Below, piece after piece: positions 52,234 through 61,476 of a stretch of 64,000 nt of DNA; position 1 is the stretch's first letter, and every line of letters starts with the position of its first letter. The notes below the pieces were generated by a model. The model ran no database searches, was not told where the DNA came from, and saw nothing but the letters and a program-made list of their open reading frames with translations. The stretch is from Massilia sp. IC2-477 (GTDB taxonomy: Bacteria; Pseudomonadota; Gammaproteobacteria; Burkholderiales; Burkholderiaceae_D): the NCBI RefSeq assembly GCF_020707265.1, contig NZ_JAJFEQ010000001.1, forward strand, positions 496,001 to 560,000, given 5' to 3'. The position numbers were made by a program, and so were the translations under genes.

Positions 52234-52378
52234 GTCGTACTCCTTGCTTGACTGGTTCGAAGGTCGAGCGTAGGGTTTTGACCTCGCATTCTCTGTTCGG
52301 TATCGAACGCCCGCCGAGGGAAAGAAGTATTTTGTTTCCATGTGGACATCAACCTGGAAAGCGGGTTAAGCTCGTCGC

Positions 52379-52729
52379 ATGCCCTACCTGCCGCTCCTGC
52401 TGTTCGCCGTCCTCTACGCTGCCGCGACCGCCGCGTGGGACTTGCCGCTGGCGGTCGGCGGCGCCTACCTGGCGATCAGCCTGGGTTGCTTCGTGGCCTA
52501 TGCGATCGACAAGTCGGCGGCCCGGCGCGGAGAATGGCGCACGCCGGAATCGACCCTGCTGCTGCTCGGCCTGTGCGGCGGTTGGCCGGGCGGCCTGCTG
52601 GCCCAGCAGTGGTTGCGGCACAAGACGTCGAAAACGTCGTTCCAGTGGAAGTTCTACCTGACGGTTGTGCTGAACGTGGTGCTGTTCCTGGTCATGGGGC
52701 GGCAGATCGGCAGCTACCCGCTTACCTGA
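52379..52729 (+). CDS. DUF1294 family membrane protein
   Basis: 116 residues with three to four transmembrane segments. Family landmarks are FVAYAIDKSAARRGEWRTPE, LLLLGLCGGWPGGLLAQ, and HKTSKTSFQWKFY. DUF1294 domains are often found joined to or near cold-shock domains; this copy has none. It lies 18 nt before ugpQ in the same direction. Confidence 0.88.
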   Translation: MPYLPLLLFAVLYAAATAAWDLPLAVGGAYLAISLGCFVAYAIDKSAARRGEWRTPESTLLLLGLCGGWPGGLLAQQWLRHKTSKTSFQWKFYLTVVLNVVLFLVMGRQIGSYPLT

Positions 52730-52747
52730 CCTGGCGGAGGTGTGAGC

Positions 52748-53500
52748 ATGTGGCGATATCCCCGGATCCTGGCCCATCGCGGCGGCGGCACGCTGGCTCC
52801 CGAAAACACCTTTGCGGGCCTGAAGCGCGGCATGGAGTTCGGCTTTCGCGCGGTGGAATTCGACGTCATGCTGGCGCGCGACGGCGTGCCGGTGGTCATG
52901 CACGATCCCTATCTCGGGCGCACCGTGAGCGGCGCCGGCCATGTGTTCGACTACGACGCCCTGGAGCTGGCGCGGATGGATGCCGGCAGCTGGTTCGGCG
53001 CAGACTATCGGGGCGAGCCGGTGCCGCTGTTCGTCGAATTCGCCCAGTACTGCAAGGCCAATGGCATCTGGATGAACATCGAGCTCAAGCCGGCGCGCGG
53101 CTTCGACCGCGAGACCGGCGAGACAGTGGCGCGCATCACGCGCGCCATGTTCGCCGACCAGATCGCGGCCGGTGAGCTGGACCGGGTGCCGCTGCTGTCC
53201 TCGTTCAGCCTGGCCTCGCTCGAGGCCGCGGTCAATGCCGCCCCCGAGCTGCCGCGCGCCTTCCTGATGAGCGAGCTGCCGCCCGGCTGGGAACCGCTGG
53301 CGCGCTCCATCGACGCAGTCGCGATCCACACCAACCACCGCCACCTGACCTTGGCCCTGGCCCGGGCCGTGCGCGACGCCGGCTTCGGGCTGTTCTGCTA
53401 CACGGTCAACGAGCCGGCACGGGCGCGCGAGCTGCTGGACTGGGGCGTCGAAGCCTTCTGCACGGACCGCATCGATTTGATCGGGCCCAACATGGCCTGA
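52748..53500 (+). CDS. ugpQ: Glycerophosphodiester phosphodiesterase
   Basis: 250 residues, cytoplasmic. It cleaves glycerophosphodiesters to glycerol-3-phosphate and an alcohol. The active-site His lies in LAHRGGGTLAPENT, metal ligands Glu and Asp in AVEFDVMLARDG, and the second His in VVMHDPYLGRT. GGAGG at 52735 supports the ATG at 52748 over a GTG at 52742. Followed by an orphan flagellin gene after an 89-nt gap. Confidence 0.93.
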   Translation: MWRYPRILAHRGGGTLAPENTFAGLKRGMEFGFRAVEFDVMLARDGVPVVMHDPYLGRTVSGAGHVFDYDALELARMDAGSWFGADYRGEPVPLFVEFAQYCKANGIWMNIELKPARGFDRETGETVARITRAMFADQIAAGELDRVPLLSSFSLASLEAAVNAAPELPRAFLMSELPPGWEPLARSIDAVAIHTNHRHLTLALARAVRDAGFGLFCYTVNEPARARELLDWGVEAFCTDRIDLIGPNMA

Positions 53501-53549
53501 AGTGGCCATGTAAATATTTTAAGAACGCCCTTCAGAAAATTGACCGGTT

Positions 53550-53557
53550 GTCGATAA
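53550..53557 (+). promoter_or_regulatory. Possible sigma-28 -10 box
   Basis: GTCGATAA differs by one base from the flagellar sigma-28 (FliA) -10 consensus GCCGATAA and lies 33 nt before the flagellin ATG. The matching -35 region (TAAA type) is poor, so the call is weak. Confidence 0.3.
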
Positions 53558-53589
53558 GTTGTGACAACTGCCAAAACGGGATGACTGTC

Positions 53590-55245
53590 ATGTCATTGTC
53601 AATCAATAACAACTCGCTGTCGCTCAGCGCCCAGCGCAGCCTGGGCAAGCACGTCGCCGCCCAGGAATCGCTGATCAACCGCCTGACGGCGGGCACGCGC
53701 ATCAACAAGGCCTCGGACGACGCGGCAGGGCAGGCCATTGCCGCGCGCATGGACGCCGGCTTGCGCGGCAACACCCAGGCGATGCGCGCCATCAGCGACG
53801 GCAGTTCGATGCTGCAGGTGGCGGACGGCGCGCTGGCCAACATCGGCGACAGCCTGCAGCGCCTGCGCGAGCTGGCGGTCGCGTCCGGCAACGGCAGTTA
53901 CGGCGACAAGGACCGCACCACGCTGCAGAACGAGGCGAACGAGATCCTGAACCACATCAACCAGGTGGCGGCGCAGACCGAGTTCAATGGCGAAACCATT
54001 TTTTCGCAGGACCGGCTCAGCATCGGCGGGCAGGACGAAAAGAAGCGGGCAGTGATCGACGGACTCAAGACGGGCTGGCTGAGCTCATCGGAAAAGATGC
54101 TGAAGGACTTGTTCGGCCTGGAGGCGGACGGCGTCAAACTCACCGTCAACCTCGAAGACAGCGACGGCGCCTCCAACACACTCGCTTCGGTATCGGGCAC
54201 GATCTCCGGCGGCAAGTTCACCAATGTCCACCTGAACATCGACATGGCCGACTTCGGCACCGGCACCACCGCCGACGGCGGCGGCGCGCCCTTCTACAGC
54301 GACCGCATCATCGCGCATGAGATGGCGCACGCCATCATGTCGCGCTCGATGAACTTCAATGCGCTGCCGCAGTGGTTCATCGAAGGCACGGCGGAACTCA
54401 TCCATGGCGCCGACGAGCGGGTGAATCCTGCCGCCGCGGCCGGTATCGTCAGCACCATCGCAGGGGGCGGCTTCAGTTACGAGGGTGGATACGTCGCCTC
54501 GCGCTACCTGCACGACAAGCTCAAGGGCCTGGGCGTGGAGGGTGGCATCAAGGGCGTCATGCAGTACCTGACCCAGAACCAGAGCGCCGACCTGAGCACC
54601 GCGCTGAACGCCGTGACAGGTGGCCGGATCGCCAGCACGGGGGCCTTCCTTACCGACTTCGGCAACAACGGAGTCGCCTACATCGGTTCCCGCATCAATG
54701 TGACCAATGCCGACACGGGCGCCATCGGCGGCTTCGACGCCGACGGCAAGGCCGTCAAGACCGCGCGCAGCGTGGTTGCCGATACCGGCGACAACAATGC
54801 CAGCGATGGCCTGAGCGGCTTCGACGTGGTGTATCCGGAGCTGGGCGGGGTGACCGGCACGCGCCGGGTGCAGGTACAGGTGGGCGACAACGCGGGCGAC
54901 CTGATCGACCTGCAGTTCGGCGCCATCAACGCTTCCGCGCTCGGCCTGGCGAACCTGGACATGAAACGCGGCGCGGTGGCGCTGCTGCACGTGGACCAGG
55001 CACTGGAATACGTCAACCAGCAGCGCGTGGTGGCGGGGGCGTCCGGCAACCGGCTGGACATGGCGGCGGACTCGCTGCAGGCCGGCTCCACCAATATGGC
55101 GGCGGCCAAGGAGCGGATCGAGGGCATCGACTACGCCGGCTCTGCGGCGGGGCTGACCCGGGCGCAGATCCTGCAGCAGGCGGCGTCGGCGATGCTGGCG
55201 CAGGCGAATAGTCAGCCGCGGGCGGTGCTGTCGCTGCTTCGTTAA
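53590..55245 (+). CDS. Proteolytic flagellin (flagellinolysin type)
   Basis: 551 residues. Residues about 1-140 form the flagellin D0/D1 N terminus (LSAQRSLGKHVAAQESLINR, GTRINKASDDAAG). About 465-551 is the D1/D0 C terminus, ending AMLAQANSQPRAVLSLLR. The middle holds a metallopeptidase: HEMAH at 243-247 (two zinc His and catalytic Glu), and Glu265 in WFIEGTAEL as the third zinc ligand. Flagellins with an HExxH domain in the variable region are known to give enzymatically active filaments. No other flagellar gene is near, so it is an orphan copy. Start ATG 53590, alternative 53581. Confidence 0.92.
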   Translation: MSLSINNNSLSLSAQRSLGKHVAAQESLINRLTAGTRINKASDDAAGQAIAARMDAGLRGNTQAMRAISDGSSMLQVADGALANIGDSLQRLRELAVASGNGSYGDKDRTTLQNEANEILNHINQVAAQTEFNGETIFSQDRLSIGGQDEKKRAVIDGLKTGWLSSSEKMLKDLFGLEADGVKLTVNLEDSDGASNTLASVSGTISGGKFTNVHLNIDMADFGTGTTADGGGAPFYSDRIIAHEMAHAIMSRSMNFNALPQWFIEGTAELIHGADERVNPAAAAGIVSTIAGGGFSYEGGYVASRYLHDKLKGLGVEGGIKGVMQYLTQNQSADLSTALNAVTGGRIASTGAFLTDFGNNGVAYIGSRINVTNADTGAIGGFDADGKAVKTARSVVADTGDNNASDGLSGFDVVYPELGGVTGTRRVQVQVGDNAGDLIDLQFGAINASALGLANLDMKRGAVALLHVDQALEYVNQQRVVAGASGNRLDMAADSLQAGSTNMAAAKERIEGIDYAGSAAGLTRAQILQQAASAMLAQANSQPRAVLSLLR

Positions 55246-55257
55246 ACTGCAAAAGTC

Positions 55258-55374
55258 AAATTGGGTCCCGGCCTACGCCGGGACGACGTGCTATGGCGAC
55301 AGTTGAAATAATCGCAGCACTATTCTTCCATTAGCCTCAAGACCGTCGTTCCCGCGCAGGCGGGAACCCAAGTT
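55258..55374. repeat. REP/BIME-like inverted pair 3
   Basis: AATTGGGTCCCGGCCTACGC at 55259 and an inverted unit CGTTCCCGCGCAGGCGGGAA at 55347-55366. The two units are of different subtypes (CCGGCC core versus CCCGC core). Between flagellin and alaS. Confidence 0.8.
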
Positions 55375-55453
55375 TCGACGCACCCCCGCCGCGGCACCTT
55401 TCCCCATACCCCGTAAATATCACCCGGACTAATATTCCCGCAAGCAGCTACGC

Positions 55454-55459
55454 TATAAT
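55454..55459 (+). promoter_or_regulatory. -10 box for alaS
   Basis: A perfect TATAAT lies 42 nt before the alaS ATG, inside CTATAA-N8-TTATAG. No matching -35 hexamer is seen. Confidence 0.45.
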
Positions 55460-55501
55460 CGTTTTTTTATAGCGCACGCTCCCTCATTCCGCCCCTACGA
55501 C

Positions 55502-58111
55502 ATGAAATCCTCCGAAATCCGCGAAAAGTTCCTCAAGTTCTTCGAGTCCAAAGGCCACACCATCGTCCGTTCCAGCCCGCTGGTGCCGGGCAACGACCCG
55601 ACCATGCTGCTGACCAACAGCGGAATGGTGCAGTTCAAGGATGTGTTCCTGGGCCTGGATACGCGCCCGTACTCGCGCGCCACCACCGTGCAGCGCTGCG
55701 TGCGCGCCGGCGGCAAGCACAATGACCTGGAAAACGTCGGCTACACCGCGCGTCACCACACCTTCTTCGAAATGCTGGGTAACTTCAGCTTCGGCGATTA
55801 CTTCAAGCGCGACGCGATCAACTACTGCTGGGAGCTGCTGACCAAGGTGTACATGCTGCCTGCCGAGAAGCTGACCGTCACCGTCTACTTCGAGGACGAC
55901 GAGGCCTACGACATCTGGGCCAACGAGATCGGCGTGCCGAAAGAGCGCATCATCCGCATCGGCGACAACAAGGGCGCGCGCTACGCATCGGACAACTTCT
56001 GGCAGATGGCCGACACCGGTCCCTGCGGTCCGTGCACCGAAGTGTTCTACGACCACGGCGCCGACATCTGGGGCGGTCCTCCGGGCTCGCCGGAAGAAGA
56101 CGGCGACCGTTTCATCGAGATCTGGAACCTGGTGTTCATGCAGTTCAACCGCGACGAGTCGGGCACCCTGACCCCGCTGCCGAAGCCGTCGATCGACACC
56201 GGCATGGGCATGGAACGCCTGGCCGCCGTGCTGCAGCACGTGCACAGCAACTACGAGATCGACCTGTTCCAGGCACTGATCAAGGCCGCCGCCCGCGAAA
56301 CCGGCGCCACTGACCTGAACAACAACTCGCTGAAGGTCATCGCCGACCACATCCGCGCCGCGTCCTTCCTGATCGTCGACGGCATCATCCCGAGCAGCGA
56401 AGGCCACGGCTACGTCCTGCGCCGCATCATCCGCCGCGCGCTGCGCCACGGCCACAAGCTGGGCCAGACGAAGCCGTTCTTCCACAAGCTGGTCGCAGAC
56501 CTCGACATCGAGATGGGCACCGCCTATCCGGAACTGCACGAAGCGGCAGCGCGCGTGGCGCAGGTGCTGAAGGCCGAGGAAGAGCGTTTCGGCGAGACGC
56601 TGGAAAACGGCATGAAGATCCTGGAAGCGCAACTCTCCAAGGATGCCAAGAACCTGGACGGCGCCACCGCCTTCACCCTGTACGACACCTACGGCTTCCC
56701 GCTGGACCTCACCGCCGACATCTGCCGCGAGCGCGGCGTGACCCTGGACGAAGAGGGCTTCACGGCCGCCATGGAGCAGCAGAAGAAGACCGCGCGTGCC
56801 GCCGGCAAGTTCAAGATGGCCGCCAAGGTCGAGTACGCGGGCGAGAAGACCAAGTTCGTCGGCTACGAATCGCTGGCCCACAACACTCACGTGCTGGCCC
56901 TGTACTCGGAAGGCGTGTCGGTGCAGGAACTGAAGGCCGGCCAGGAAGGCATCGTGGTGCTCGACACCACCCCGTTCTACGCGGAGTCGGGCGGCCAGGT
57001 GGGCGACCAGGGCGAAATCCGCTCGGGTGGCAACGTGTTCGAAGTCGAAGACACCCTGAAGATCCAGGCGGAAGTCTTCGGTCACCACGGCGTGCTGCGC
57101 GAAGGTACGCTGAAGGTCGGCGACACCGTCGACGCGCAGGTCGACACCGGCAAGCGTGCGCGCACCATCCGCAACCACTCGGCGACCCACCTGATGCACA
57201 AGGCCCTGCGCGAAGTGCTGGGCCCGCACGTGCAGCAGAAAGGCTCGCTGGTCGATCCGGACAAGACCCGCTTCGACTTCAGCCACGGCGCGCCTTTGAC
57301 CGCGGAAGAGATTGCCAAGGTCGAGATGATCGTCAACCGCGAGATCCTCGAGAACCACGCCACCCAGGCGCAGCACATGACGTTTGACGACGCCGTGAAG
57401 CACGGCGCGATGGCGCTGTTCGGCGAGAAGTACGGCGACACCGTGCGCGTGCTGGACATCGGCTCCTCGAAAGAGCTGTGCGGCGGCGTGCACGTCACCC
57501 GCACTGGCGACATCGGCCTGTTCAAGATCGTGTCGGAAGGCGGCGTCGCTGCCGGCATCCGCCGCGTCGAAGCCGTCACCGGCGAGGGCGCGCTGGCGCT
57601 GGTGCAGTCGATCAACCGCAAGCTGCAGGAAGCCGCCGGCGCCCTGAAGACCAGCCCGGACGAACTGCCGTCGCGTATCGCGCAGGTGCAGGACCAGGTC
57701 AAGTCGCTCGAGAAGGAAGTGGCGACCCTGAAGTCGAAGCTGGCCGCAGGGCAGGGCGACGAGCTGCTGACCAAGGCGGTGGACGTGAACGGCATCAAGG
57801 TGCTGGCCGCGACCATGGAAGGCGCCGACGTCACCGCGCTGCGCGAAACCATGGACAAGCTGAAGGACAAGCTGAAGACCGCCGCCATCGTGCTGGCCAG
57901 CGTCGCCGACGGCAAGGTCAGCCTGATCGCGGGCGTGACCAAGGACGCGACCGGCAAAGTGAAAGCCGGCGAGCTGGTGAACTTCGTCGCCCAGCAGGTG
58001 GGCGGCAAGGGCGGCGGCCGTCCGGACATGGCGCAGGCCGGCGGTACCGATCCGGCGGGTCTGCCGCAAGCGCTGGCTGGCGTGGCCGGCTGGGTGGGTG
58101 AGCGCGCTTAA
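55502..58111 (+). CDS. alaS: Alanine--tRNA ligase
   Basis: 869-residue class II aminoacyl-tRNA synthetase, with editing. The catalytic core has [20 protein letters not shown] and [14 protein letters not shown], plus the tRNA-recognition region. The editing domain has the zinc motifs [17 protein letters not shown] and [13 protein letters not shown]. The C-terminal coiled coil and DHHA1 domain (about 720-869) end in [15 protein letters not shown]. All parts are intact. It is followed by a strong terminator. Confidence 0.97.
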   Translation: MKSSEIREKFLKFFESKGHTIVRSSPLVPGNDPTMLLTNSGMVQFKDVFLGLDTRPYSRATTVQRCVRAGGKHNDLENVGYTARHHTFFEMLGNFSFGDYFKRDAINYCWELLTKVYMLPAEKLTVTVYFEDDEAYDIWANEIGVPKERIIRIGDNKGARYASDNFWQMADTGPCGPCTEVFYDHGADIWGGPPGSPEEDGDRFIEIWNLVFMQFNRDESGTLTPLPKPSIDTGMGMERLAAVLQHVHSNYEIDLFQALIKAAARETGATDLNNNSLKVIADHIRAASFLIVDGIIPSSEGHGYVLRRIIRRALRHGHKLGQTKPFFHKLVADLDIEMGTAYPELHEAAARVAQVLKAEEERFGETLENGMKILEAQLSKDAKNLDGATAFTLYDTYGFPLDLTADICRERGVTLDEEGFTAAMEQQKKTARAAGKFKMAAKVEYAGEKTKFVGYESLAHNTHVLALYSEGVSVQELKAGQEGIVVLDTTPFYAESGGQVGDQGEIRSGGNVFEVEDTLKIQAEVFGHHGVLREGTLKVGDTVDAQVDTGKRARTIRNHSATHLMHKALREVLGPHVQQKGSLVDPDKTRFDFSHGAPLTAEEIAKVEMIVNREILENHATQAQHMTFDDAVKHGAMALFGEKYGDTVRVLDIGSSKELCGGVHVTRTGDIGLFKIVSEGGVAAGIRRVEAVTGEGALALVQSINRKLQEAAGALKTSPDELPSRIAQVQDQVKSLEKEVATLKSKLAAGQGDELLTKAVDVNGIKVLAATMEGADVTALRETMDKLKDKLKTAAIVLASVADGKVSLIAGVTKDATGKVKAGELVNFVAQQVGGKGGGRPDMAQAGGTDPAGLPQALAGVAGWVGERA

Positions 58112-58131
58112 GCGGCGCTCCATGCCAAGTG

Positions 58132-58156
58132 AAACGCCGCCCTCGGGCGGCGTTTT
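58132..58156 (+). terminator. Terminator of alaS
   Basis: AAACGCCGCCC and GGGCGGCGTTTT form an 11-bp stem with a very short loop and a T-rich tail, 21 nt after the stop. Confidence 0.85.
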
Positions 58157-58162
58157 GTATTT

Positions 58163-58296
58163 GTAGGGTGGGCGGCTTCGCAGCCCACGCGTTCAAACCA
58201 AGCAAGATCAGCCTGCTCGGCACATCGAGCATCAACTATCACCGCGTGGGCGTTCGTATTTCAGGCCACTGGCCTGAAATACCCCGCCCACCCTAC
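58163..58296. repeat. GTAGGGTGGGCGG palindromic element 3
   Basis: About 134 bp from GTAGGGTGGGCGG to CCGCCCACCCTAC. Inner arms include TTTCAGGCCACTGGCCTGAA and CACCGCGTGGGCG. It separates the alaS terminator from the stop of the PEP-CTERM gene. Confidence 0.85.
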
Positions 58297-58299
58297 GGA

Positions 58300-58920
58300 T
58301 CAGCGGCGCGAGCGTCGACGGACGAGCGCTGCTGCACCGATGACAAACAAGGCGATCGAACCCGGCTCCGGCACCGCCGCTGCATCCGTGGCATCGAGCC
58401 GGAACGCCGCCACCACGAAGTTCTGCACCTCCGGCCCCATTGCCCCATCCAGGCCGATGAACGCGCCCTGGTTCCACTGCACATTCTCGTTGTTGTAGTA
58501 GAAGTTGCTGTTGGCCTCCCCGGCAAACGCGAACTCCAGCAGGTACAGCCGGCCCGTCTCGAGCACGACGCCGCCCAGCGCGTAGTCGATCCAGTCGCGC
58601 CCATTGGTGCTGACGGTGGAGCCGCCGCTGGCGAGCGTATTCAGCTTGTTCAGCGTGATGCCGTTGGTCGAGATCTCGTACAGGCCGTATGTCACATCCA
58701 TGTTGCTCAGGTCGTGCCGGAAGCCGATGCTGGTGAGCGACTGGCGCGTGTCGACGCCGAAGGTGATGCCGCGACCCATCCACCAGCTGTCGTTGGCGGC
58801 AGCGTAGTCGGTGCCGGTGGCGTCATTCGGCGGGACGAATTCGATCGGCGCGGCGACGCTGGCGCCGCTCAGGAAGAACGCAGTGCACAGCAGGGTAGTG
58901 CGAAGCAGGTTTGCAAACAT
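58300..58920 (-). CDS. PEP-CTERM sorting domain protein
   Basis: 206 residues: signal peptide (about 23, ending ASVAAP), a beta-rich body of about 150 residues with no other domain, then the C-terminal sorting tag AVPEPGSIALFVIGAAALVR ending RRRSRR. The tag should be recognised by exosortase (EpsH/XrtA type), which puts the protein on the cell surface or in exopolysaccharide. AAGGAGA precedes the ATG. A sigma-54 promoter lies just upstream. Confidence 0.92.
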   Translation of the reverse strand: MFANLLRTTLLCTAFFLSGASVAAPIEFVPPNDATGTDYAAANDSWWMGRGITFGVDTRQSLTSIGFRHDLSNMDVTYGLYEISTNGITLNKLNTLASGGSTVSTNGRDWIDYALGGVVLETGRLYLLEFAFAGEANSNFYYNNENVQWNQGAFIGLDGAMGPEVQNFVVAAFRLDATDAAAVPEPGSIALFVIGAAALVRRRSRR

Positions 58921-59284
58921 GGTGGTCTCCTTGTTGTGGAGTTACCAGAAGTGCAAAACCTGTGCCAACTAAGCGGTTCCTTGCTGAATCAAGGACTTAG
59001 CGAAACGGGATTGGTAACGTTTCCATTTTGTGTAATCTTTTCCGACATGGAAGTTCGATGCCGTGCTCGCTTGCAATTGCGGTGCTGAACCGCATTTACG
59101 GGGTGTCGCACCAGGGCAGTGCCATCCATGAATGCTTGTGTCGCGTCATGGTGCGCAAGCATAGATAATTTTACAATCGGTTGCAGTCATGCAACAATAT
59201 GTGACTATTTTGGTGCGCTGCGTCATACTGCCGGAAAAGGAGTAGTATTCGACTTCCGAGCACCTCCTACTGAGCAGGCAAGCG
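58921..59284. other. Intergenic region between the PEP-CTERM and tusA genes
   Basis: 364 nt without a convincing gene. It holds the sigma-54 promoter of the PEP-CTERM gene and, further right, AT-rich sequence that should carry the tusA promoter. A 63-codon frame starting at 59119 is Cys- and His-rich by chance and overlaps tusA, so I do not call it. Confidence 0.4.
58952..58968 (-). promoter_or_regulatory. Sigma-54 promoter of the PEP-CTERM gene
   Basis: Read on the minus strand, TTGGCAC-AGGTT-TTGCA matches the -24/-12 consensus TGGCAC-N5-TTGC exactly. The ATG lies 32 nt downstream. PEP-CTERM genes are known to depend on RpoN and the PrsK/PrsR system, which fits. Confidence 0.8.
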
Positions 59285-59542
59285 ATGAGCGACATCACTA
59301 TCGACATTGATACCATGGAATTCCAGAGAGACCTGGATGCGCGCGGGCTGAACTGCCCGCTGCCGATCCTCAAAGCCAAGAAGGCACTCGCCGAGATGGA
59401 GAGCGGGCAGGTGTTGCGTATCGTGGCAACCGATACCGGTTCCGTGCGCGACTTCCAGGCGTTTGCCAAGCAGACCGGCAACGCCCTGCTGGCCCACACC
59501 GTCGAGAACGGTGAGTTCACCTTCCTGATGCGCCGCAAATAA
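59285..59542 (+). CDS. tusA: TusA-family sulfurtransferase
   Basis: 85 residues. The family motif is DLDARGLNCPLPILKAKKAL, with the single sulfur-carrying Cys in NCPLP (about residue 24). In known cases this protein passes sulfur for tRNA thiolation or other sulfur relay. No other Tus or sulfur gene is nearby. Followed by a terminator. Confidence 0.9.
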   Translation: MSDITIDIDTMEFQRDLDARGLNCPLPILKAKKALAEMESGQVLRIVATDTGSVRDFQAFAKQTGNALLAHTVENGEFTFLMRRK

Positions 59543-59565
59543 TCCTCCACAGCGCATCGCAACGG

Positions 59566-59593
59566 CGGGGCAGGCCTGCGCCAGCCCCGTTTT
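59566..59593 (+). terminator. Terminator after tusA
   Basis: CGGGGC and GCCCCG form a 6-bp stem (more with GCAGGC inside) followed by TTTT, 23 nt after the stop. Confidence 0.65.
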
Positions 59594-59649
59594 CAGTTTC
59601 CCGATTCCGGCATGATGACGATTTAGTCGGAATCCTCTAACTAAAAATC

Positions 59650-59661
59650 GCACGATCGTGC
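59650..59661. promoter_or_regulatory. Palindrome upstream of etfBA, possible TetR-type operator
   Basis: GCACGATCGTGC is a perfect 12-bp palindrome just upstream of the -35 box at 59669. TetR-family regulators of fatty-acid genes in betaproteobacteria use palindromes of this kind, which fits etfBA. Confidence 0.45.
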
Positions 59662-59668
59662 TTTAATT

Positions 59669-59697
59669 TCGACCTGAAGCCGAATTTCTCTTATAAT
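59669..59697 (+). promoter_or_regulatory. Promoter of etfBA
   Basis: TCGACC (4 of 6 matches to TTGACA), a 17-nt spacer and a perfect TATAAT at 59692-59697, 47 nt before the etfB ATG. Confidence 0.65.
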
Positions 59698-59744
59698 CTA
59701 GGCCATTTTCGTCTGTCACCCATTCCATTTTCTAAAGGCACCCT

Positions 59745-60494
59745 ATGAAAGTCCTGGTACCCGTCAAACGCGTGGTCGACTACAACGTCAAGGTCCGCGT
59801 CAAATCCGACGGCAGCGGCGTGGATATCGCCAACGTCAAAATGTCGATGAACCCGTTCGACGAGATCGCGCTGGAAGAAGCCACGCGCCTGAAGGAAGCC
59901 GGCAAGGTCACCGAAGTGGTCGCCGTGTCGGTGGGCGTGGCCCAGTGCCAGGAAACCCTGCGTACCGGTATGGCGATCGGCGCCGACCGCGGCATCCTGG
60001 TCGAGACCAGTGTCGAGACCGAGCCGCTGGCCGTGGCCAAGATCATGAAGGCGCTGGCCGACAAGGAGCAGCCGCAGCTGATCATCCTTGGCAAGCAGGC
60101 AATCGACGACGATTCGAACCAGACCGGCCAGATGCTGGCGTCGCTGCTGGGCTGGCCGCAGGCCACCTTCGCATCGAAAGTGGTGCTGGAAGACGGTAAA
60201 GTGACCGTGACCCGCGAAGTCGACGGCGGCCTGGAAACCGTCGCCCTGTCGCTGCCGGCCATCGTGACCACCGACCTGCGCCTGAACGAGCCGCGCTACG
60301 TGACGCTGCCGAACATCATGAAGGCCAAGAAGAAGCCGCTGGAAACCATCAAGCCGGAAGACCTGGGCGTCGACGTGACCCCGCGCCTGAAGACCCTGAA
60401 AGTCACCGAGCCGGCCAAGCGCTCGGCCGGCGTCAAGGTCCCGGACGTGGCGACCCTGGTGCAGAAGCTGCGCACCGAAGCCAAAGTCATCTGA
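59745..60494 (+). CDS. etfB: Electron transfer flavoprotein subunit beta
   Basis: 249 residues. It forms a heterodimer with EtfA, carries AMP and shares in FAD binding, and moves electrons from acyl-CoA dehydrogenases to the quinone pool. Recognised by [20 protein letters not shown] at the start, [16 protein letters not shown], and [16 protein letters not shown] strong promoter and TetR-type palindrome lie upstream. etfA follows after 30 nt. Confidence 0.96.
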   Translation: MKVLVPVKRVVDYNVKVRVKSDGSGVDIANVKMSMNPFDEIALEEATRLKEAGKVTEVVAVSVGVAQCQETLRTGMAIGADRGILVETSVETEPLAVAKIMKALADKEQPQLIILGKQAIDDDSNQTGQMLASLLGWPQATFASKVVLEDGKVTVTREVDGGLETVALSLPAIVTTDLRLNEPRYVTLPNIMKAKKKPLETIKPEDLGVDVTPRLKTLKVTEPAKRSAGVKVPDVATLVQKLRTEAKVI

Positions 60495-60524
60495 TCGCAG
60501 CGTCCCTCATACATAGGAAAGAAC

Positions 60525-61454
60525 ATGGTCGCACTCGTCATTGCTGAACACGACAACGGCTCCCTCAAGGGCGCTACCCACCACACCGTGACCGCGGCCG
60601 CCCAGTGCGGCGGCGAAGTCCACATCCTGGTCGCCGGCTCCGGCTGCGGTGCGGCTGCAGAAGCAGCCGCCCAGATCGCCGGCGTCGCGAAAGTGCTGGT
60701 CGCCGATGCGCCGCACTTCGCCGATGGCCTGGCCGAGAACGTCGCCGAGCAGATCCTGGCGATCGCCGGCAGCTACTCGCACATCCTGGCTCCGGCCACC
60801 GCCTACGGCAAGAACATCCTGCCGCGCGTAGCCGCCAAGCTGGACGTGGCCCAGATCTCGGAAATCACCAAGGTCGACTCCCCGGACACCTTCGAGCGCC
60901 CGATCTACGCCGGTAACGCCATCGCCACCGTGCAGTCGAGCGACAGCGTGAAGGTCATCACCGTGCGCGGCACCGCGTTCGACGCCGCCGCAAGCGGTGG
61001 CTCGGCCGCCGTCGAGCAGGTAGCAGCCGTCGGCGACGTCGGCAAGTCTTCCTTCGTCGGCCGCGAGCTGGCCAAGTCGGACCGTCCGGAACTGACCGCC
61101 GCCAAGATCATCGTGTCCGGCGGCCGCGGCATCGGCTCGGCCGAGAACTTCAAGCTGCTCGAGCCGCTGGCCGACAAGCTGGGCGCCGCCATGGGCGCCT
61201 CGCGCGCTGCGGTGGACGCGGGCTTCGTGCCGAACGACTGGCAGGTCGGCCAGACCGGCAAGATCGTCGCCCCGACCCTGTACATCGCAGTCGGCATCTC
61301 GGGCGCGATCCAGCACCTGGCCGGCATGAAGGACTCGAAGACCATCGTCGCCATCAACAAGGATCCGGAAGCGCCGATCTTCTCGGTGGCTGACTACGGC
61401 CTGGTGGGCGACCTGTTCGAAGTCGTGCCGCAGCTGGTCAAGGAACTGGGTTAA
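60525..61454 (+). CDS. etfA: Electron transfer flavoprotein subunit alpha
   Basis: 309 residues. The C-terminal FAD domain has [20 protein letters not shown], the [20 protein letters not shown] segment and the [21 protein letters not shown] motif (here [14 protein letters not shown]). It partners EtfB. Cotranscribed with etfB, and the acyl-CoA dehydrogenase gene follows after a repeat pair. Confidence 0.96.
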   Translation: MVALVIAEHDNGSLKGATHHTVTAAAQCGGEVHILVAGSGCGAAAEAAAQIAGVAKVLVADAPHFADGLAENVAEQILAIAGSYSHILAPATAYGKNILPRVAAKLDVAQISEITKVDSPDTFERPIYAGNAIATVQSSDSVKVITVRGTAFDAAASGGSAAVEQVAAVGDVGKSSFVGRELAKSDRPELTAAKIIVSGGRGIGSAENFKLLEPLADKLGAAMGASRAAVDAGFVPNDWQVGQTGKIVAPTLYIAVGISGAIQHLAGMKDSKTIVAINKDPEAPIFSVADYGLVGDLFEVVPQLVKELG

Positions 61455-61476
61455 TTCTCAGCCCCTGTCCGTAAAA

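Noticed and set aside
55484..58123. 879-codon minus-strand frame opposite alaS
   Set aside because: Shadow of alaS caused by high GC; no start signal and His/Leu/Val-rich composition.
59119..59310. 63-codon plus-strand frame before tusA
   Set aside because: Overlaps the tusA start, no ribosome binding site, no plausible product.
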